Source: UBA8438 sp963934795 (GTDB taxonomy: Bacteria; Acidobacteriota; Vicinamibacteria; Vicinamibacterales; UBA8438). Taken from it: a DNA stretch of 8,010 bases. Below the pieces are notes generated by a model. It was given only the letters and a program-made list of their open reading frames with translations, had not been told where the DNA came from and searched no databases. The stretch covers positions 1 to 8,010 of the forward strand of contig CAWWAF010000139.1 of NCBI GenBank assembly GCA_963934795.1. Reading direction: 5' to 3'. Position numbers and translations under genes: made by a program. This document shows positions 5,992 through 8,010 of the stretch, piece after piece. Each line of letters starts with the position of its first letter. Positions within the stretch are counted from its first letter, which is position 1.

Positions 5992-7635
5992 ATGAAACGG
6001 CTTGCTATTGTCATCGCGCTCGGCGCGTTCGTCTCGGGCGTCACACCCGCCTCTGGCCAGGAAACCGAGTCTCAGCCTGGCACCACGCCGTCGTTCTCCC
6101 CTGTCACGTGGGAGCGGTTGCTCAATGCGAAGGACGAACCGGAAAACTGGCTGATGTACTCGGGCACACTCGACAGCCAGCACTTCAGCGGTCTCGACCA
6201 GGTGCACAACCGGAATGTCGGGGACCTGGAGTTGAAATGGGCGTACCAGATTCCGCAGCTCGACCGGGCGGAGACGGTACCGGTCGTGGTCGACGGGGTG
6301 ATGTTCATCACCGAGGCGCCCAGCAACGTGGTGGCGGTCGACGCCGCCACCGGTCGCCAGTACTGGCGCTACAACCACCCCCTCCCGGACGACCTGCGCA
6401 TCTGCTGCGGACGGAACAACCGCGGGGTGGCCATTCTTGGTGACACGCTCTACATGAGCACGCTCGACGCCCATCTCGTGGCTATCGACGCACGCACCGG
6501 CAACCTGGTCTGGGACAACGAACTGGCCGACTACCGGGCTGGCTACAGCAAGACGGCGGCCCCGCTAATCGTCAAGGGCGAGGTCGTGACCGGCATGGCG
6601 GGTGGCGAGTACGGCGTGCGCGGATTTATCGACTCGTACAACGCGGAGAGCGGAGAGCTCGAGTGGCGTGCCGACACCATTCCCGGCCCGGACCATCCGG
6701 ACAACCAGACGTGGGCCGGCGACTCCTGGCGCACGGGCGGCTCGGCCACCTGGATCACGGGTGCCTACGACCCGGACCTGAATCTCGTCTACTGGGGCAC
6801 GGGCAACCCGGGACCGGACTGGAACGGCGACGTCCGCATGGGCGACAACCTGTATTCCGATTCGGCCATGGCGCTGAACCACGAGACCGGCGCGCTGGAA
6901 TGGTATTTCCAGTTCACCCCGCATGACGTGCACGACTGGGACGCCATCCAGGTGCCGATTCTGGCGGATCTCGAGATGGACGGGGAGATGCGCAAGGTCA
7001 TGATGTGGGCGAACCGCAACGCCTTCTTCTACACCATCGATCGCGTCACCGGGGAGTTCCTGGTCGGGAAGCCGTTCGCCAAGCAGACCTGGGCCGAGGG
7101 CCTCGATTCGAACGGTCGCCCAATCCGCATCCCAGGTACGTTTCCGACCGCTGAAGGCGTAACCGTATCCCCGCCGATCGGTGGCGGCACCAACTGGTTC
7201 TCTCCCGCCTACAGCCCGCGGACGGAGCTCTTCTACGTGCAGGCCTATGACGGGGAAGACACCTTCTACAAACGGGACGAGGACTACGTCGAGGGTGACC
7301 AGTTCACCGGCGGCGGCGGGCAGCGCCCCGGTCCGATCGATGACTATCAAAGCGCGATCAGGGCGATCGACCCCAAGACAGGTAATCTGCGATGGGAGTT
7401 CGAGATTCAGCCGCGCTCGACGGCAGGGATCATGGCCACCGCGGGTGACCTCGTGTTCAGCGGAAGTGTGGACGGCTATTTCTTCGCACTCGACGCGGTG
7501 AGCGGTGAGGAACTGTGGCACATGAACGTCGGCCGCCTGGTGCACTCGTCTCCGATGAGCTACGCCGTCAACGGCAAGCAGTACATCACGATCGCTGCCG
7601 GCAACGTGGTCTACACCTTCGGACTCAAGGACTGA
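5992..7635 (+). CDS. PQQ-dependent alcohol dehydrogenase, methanol/ethanol family, possibly lanthanide-type
   Basis: A 547-residue periplasmic quinoprotein that oxidises an alcohol to an aldehyde; the substrate is not determinable here. The signal peptide is MKRLAIVIALGAFVSGVTPASG, cleaved before Gln23. Features of the methanol/ethanol dehydrogenase fold are visible: blade motifs (DAATGRQYW, DARTGNLVW, NHETGALEW, DPKTGNLRW); the adjacent Cys138-Cys139 that forms the vicinal disulfide near PQQ; metal-ligand positions Glu206 in GGEYGVRG and Asn272 in GTGNPGP; and catalytic Asp315 in PHDVHDWD. Asp317, two residues later, sits where lanthanide-dependent XoxF enzymes have their extra Asp and Ca-type MxaF has Ala. 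Arg342 (ANRNAFFYTIDR) and Asn401 (GGGTNWF) fit cofactor-contacting positions. There is no C-terminal heme domain. GGAGG (5977-5981) lies inside the end of the cytochrome gene, ten bases before the ATG. Confidence 0.93.
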   Translation: MKRLAIVIALGAFVSGVTPASGQETESQPGTTPSFSPVTWERLLNAKDEPENWLMYSGTLDSQHFSGLDQVHNRNVGDLELKWAYQIPQLDRAETVPVVVDGVMFITEAPSNVVAVDAATGRQYWRYNHPLPDDLRICCGRNNRGVAILGDTLYMSTLDAHLVAIDARTGNLVWDNELADYRAGYSKTAAPLIVKGEVVTGMAGGEYGVRGFIDSYNAESGELEWRADTIPGPDHPDNQTWAGDSWRTGGSATWITGAYDPDLNLVYWGTGNPGPDWNGDVRMGDNLYSDSAMALNHETGALEWYFQFTPHDVHDWDAIQVPILADLEMDGEMRKVMMWANRNAFFYTIDRVTGEFLVGKPFAKQTWAEGLDSNGRPIRIPGTFPTAEGVTVSPPIGGGTNWFSPAYSPRTELFYVQAYDGEDTFYKRDEDYVEGDQFTGGGGQRPGPIDDYQSAIRAIDPKTGNLRWEFEIQPRSTAGIMATAGDLVFSGSVDGYFFALDAVSGEELWHMNVGRLVHSSPMSYAVNGKQYITIAAGNVVYTFGLKD

Positions 7636-7639
7636 CGAC

Positions 7640-7960
7640 GTGTCGTTCCTTGCTCCGGATGATCAACCCCTGCGCGAGCCGATGGCGGGCTTCGTGGGAC
7701 GGTTCTCCACCGGGGCCACGATGACCTCGGTCAACTGGACCATCGCAGCCGGGGCGACGCTGCCGGAACATGCACATCTGCACGAACAGATTTCCCACGT
7801 GTTGGCAGGAGAGTTCGAACTGACGATTGCCGGCGAGACCCAGCGCCTCGGTCCAGGGATGGTGGCCGTCGTGCCGCCGAACGTGACCCACTCGGGGCGC
7901 GCGTTGACCGAGTGCCGGATCATCGATGTCTTCCACCCAGTGCGGGACGACTATCGATAG
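7640..7960 (+). CDS. Small single-domain cupin, third gene of the PQQ dehydrogenase operon
   Basis: A 106-residue protein with one cupin beta-barrel. Cupin motif 1 is GATLPEHAHLHEQ with His44, His46 and Glu49/Gln50 as likely metal ligands, followed by VLAGEFELTIAG. Motif 2 is GMVAVVPPNVTHSG with His84. The metal and substrate cannot be told; relatives include sugar-binding, dioxygenase-like and ligand-sensing proteins. There is no signal peptide, so it is probably cytoplasmic, unlike the two preceding gene products. It starts with GTG four bases after the dehydrogenase stop, with AAGGA at 7627-7631 inside that gene's last codons, so it is translated from the same message and may be coupled. 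Its role next to a PQQ enzyme is unknown. Confidence 0.87.
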   Translation: MSFLAPDDQPLREPMAGFVGRFSTGATMTSVNWTIAAGATLPEHAHLHEQISHVLAGEFELTIAGETQRLGPGMVAVVPPNVTHSGRALTECRIIDVFHPVRDDYR

Positions 7961-7991
7961 GGCCCTGCGCAGGCATAGGTTGAAGGGGTGT

Positions 7992-8007
7992 CGACGGCCG
8001 GCTGTCG
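7992..8007. repeat. Near-perfect inverted repeat after the cupin gene
   Basis: The 16 bases CGACGGCCGGCTGTCG are palindromic except for one G-T pair. They lie 31 bases after the cupin stop and three bases from the window edge. With no unpaired loop of its own it needs flanking bases to fold, and the downstream sequence that would show a T-run is missing. It could be a terminator part, an operator or chance. Nothing else is recognisable in 7961-8010. Confidence 0.25.
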
Positions 8008-8010
8008 GCG

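Noticed and set aside
6565..7545. 326-residue open frame on the minus strand
   Set aside because: It is the antisense shadow of the PQQ alcohol dehydrogenase, with no recognisable motifs.

Overview
This is GC-rich bacterial DNA, densely coding on both strands, with no RNA genes, CRISPR arrays or insertion sequences that I can see. The gene set suggests an environmental Acidobacteriota-like bacterium, perhaps of the Vicinamibacteria type: exported PQQ dehydrogenases, a cytochrome c with a heme-binding-domain architecture seen in Planctomycetes, Verrucomicrobia and Acidobacteria, and a small exported protein resembling uncharacterised acidobacterial proteins. This placement is inferred from protein style only; Gemmatimonadota or another soil phylum is possible.

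Left arm (1-842, minus strand). Two genes read leftward: an uncharacterised exported protein (842-144), then the first 35 codons of a protein with an N-terminal membrane segment (107 to the window edge). They lie 36 bases apart, each with a Shine-Dalgarno sequence, and are probably co-transcribed. A 169-base spacer with a perfect TATAAT box separates them from the rightward genes.

Centre (1012-5111, plus strand). In order: a secreted PQQ dehydrogenase of the glucose/quinate dehydrogenase-like class without the usual N-terminal membrane domain; a 73-residue YggT-family membrane protein; and a single polypeptide joining the beta (AccD) and alpha (AccA) carboxyltransferase subunits of acetyl-CoA carboxylase. 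The fusion has a shortened loop and an unusual DTRGA motif in the AccA half, and its likely ribosome-binding site lies in one arm of a small perfect hairpin.

Right arm (5177-7960, plus strand). A compact three-gene operon encodes a diheme cytochrome c, a PQQ alcohol dehydrogenase with a vicinal Cys pair, and a small cupin, with gaps of 2 and 4 bases. The second dehydrogenase carries the Asp-X-Asp motif associated with lanthanide-dependent PQQ enzymes. The likely scheme is that a periplasmic alcohol is oxidised by the PQQ enzyme and electrons pass to the diheme cytochrome and then to the respiratory chain. The cupin's role is unknown.

No clearly new defence or mobile system is present. The best candidates for follow-up are the cytochrome/PQQ-dehydrogenase/cupin operon with its probable lanthanide chemistry, the divergent AccDA fusion, and the shared divergent promoter region.
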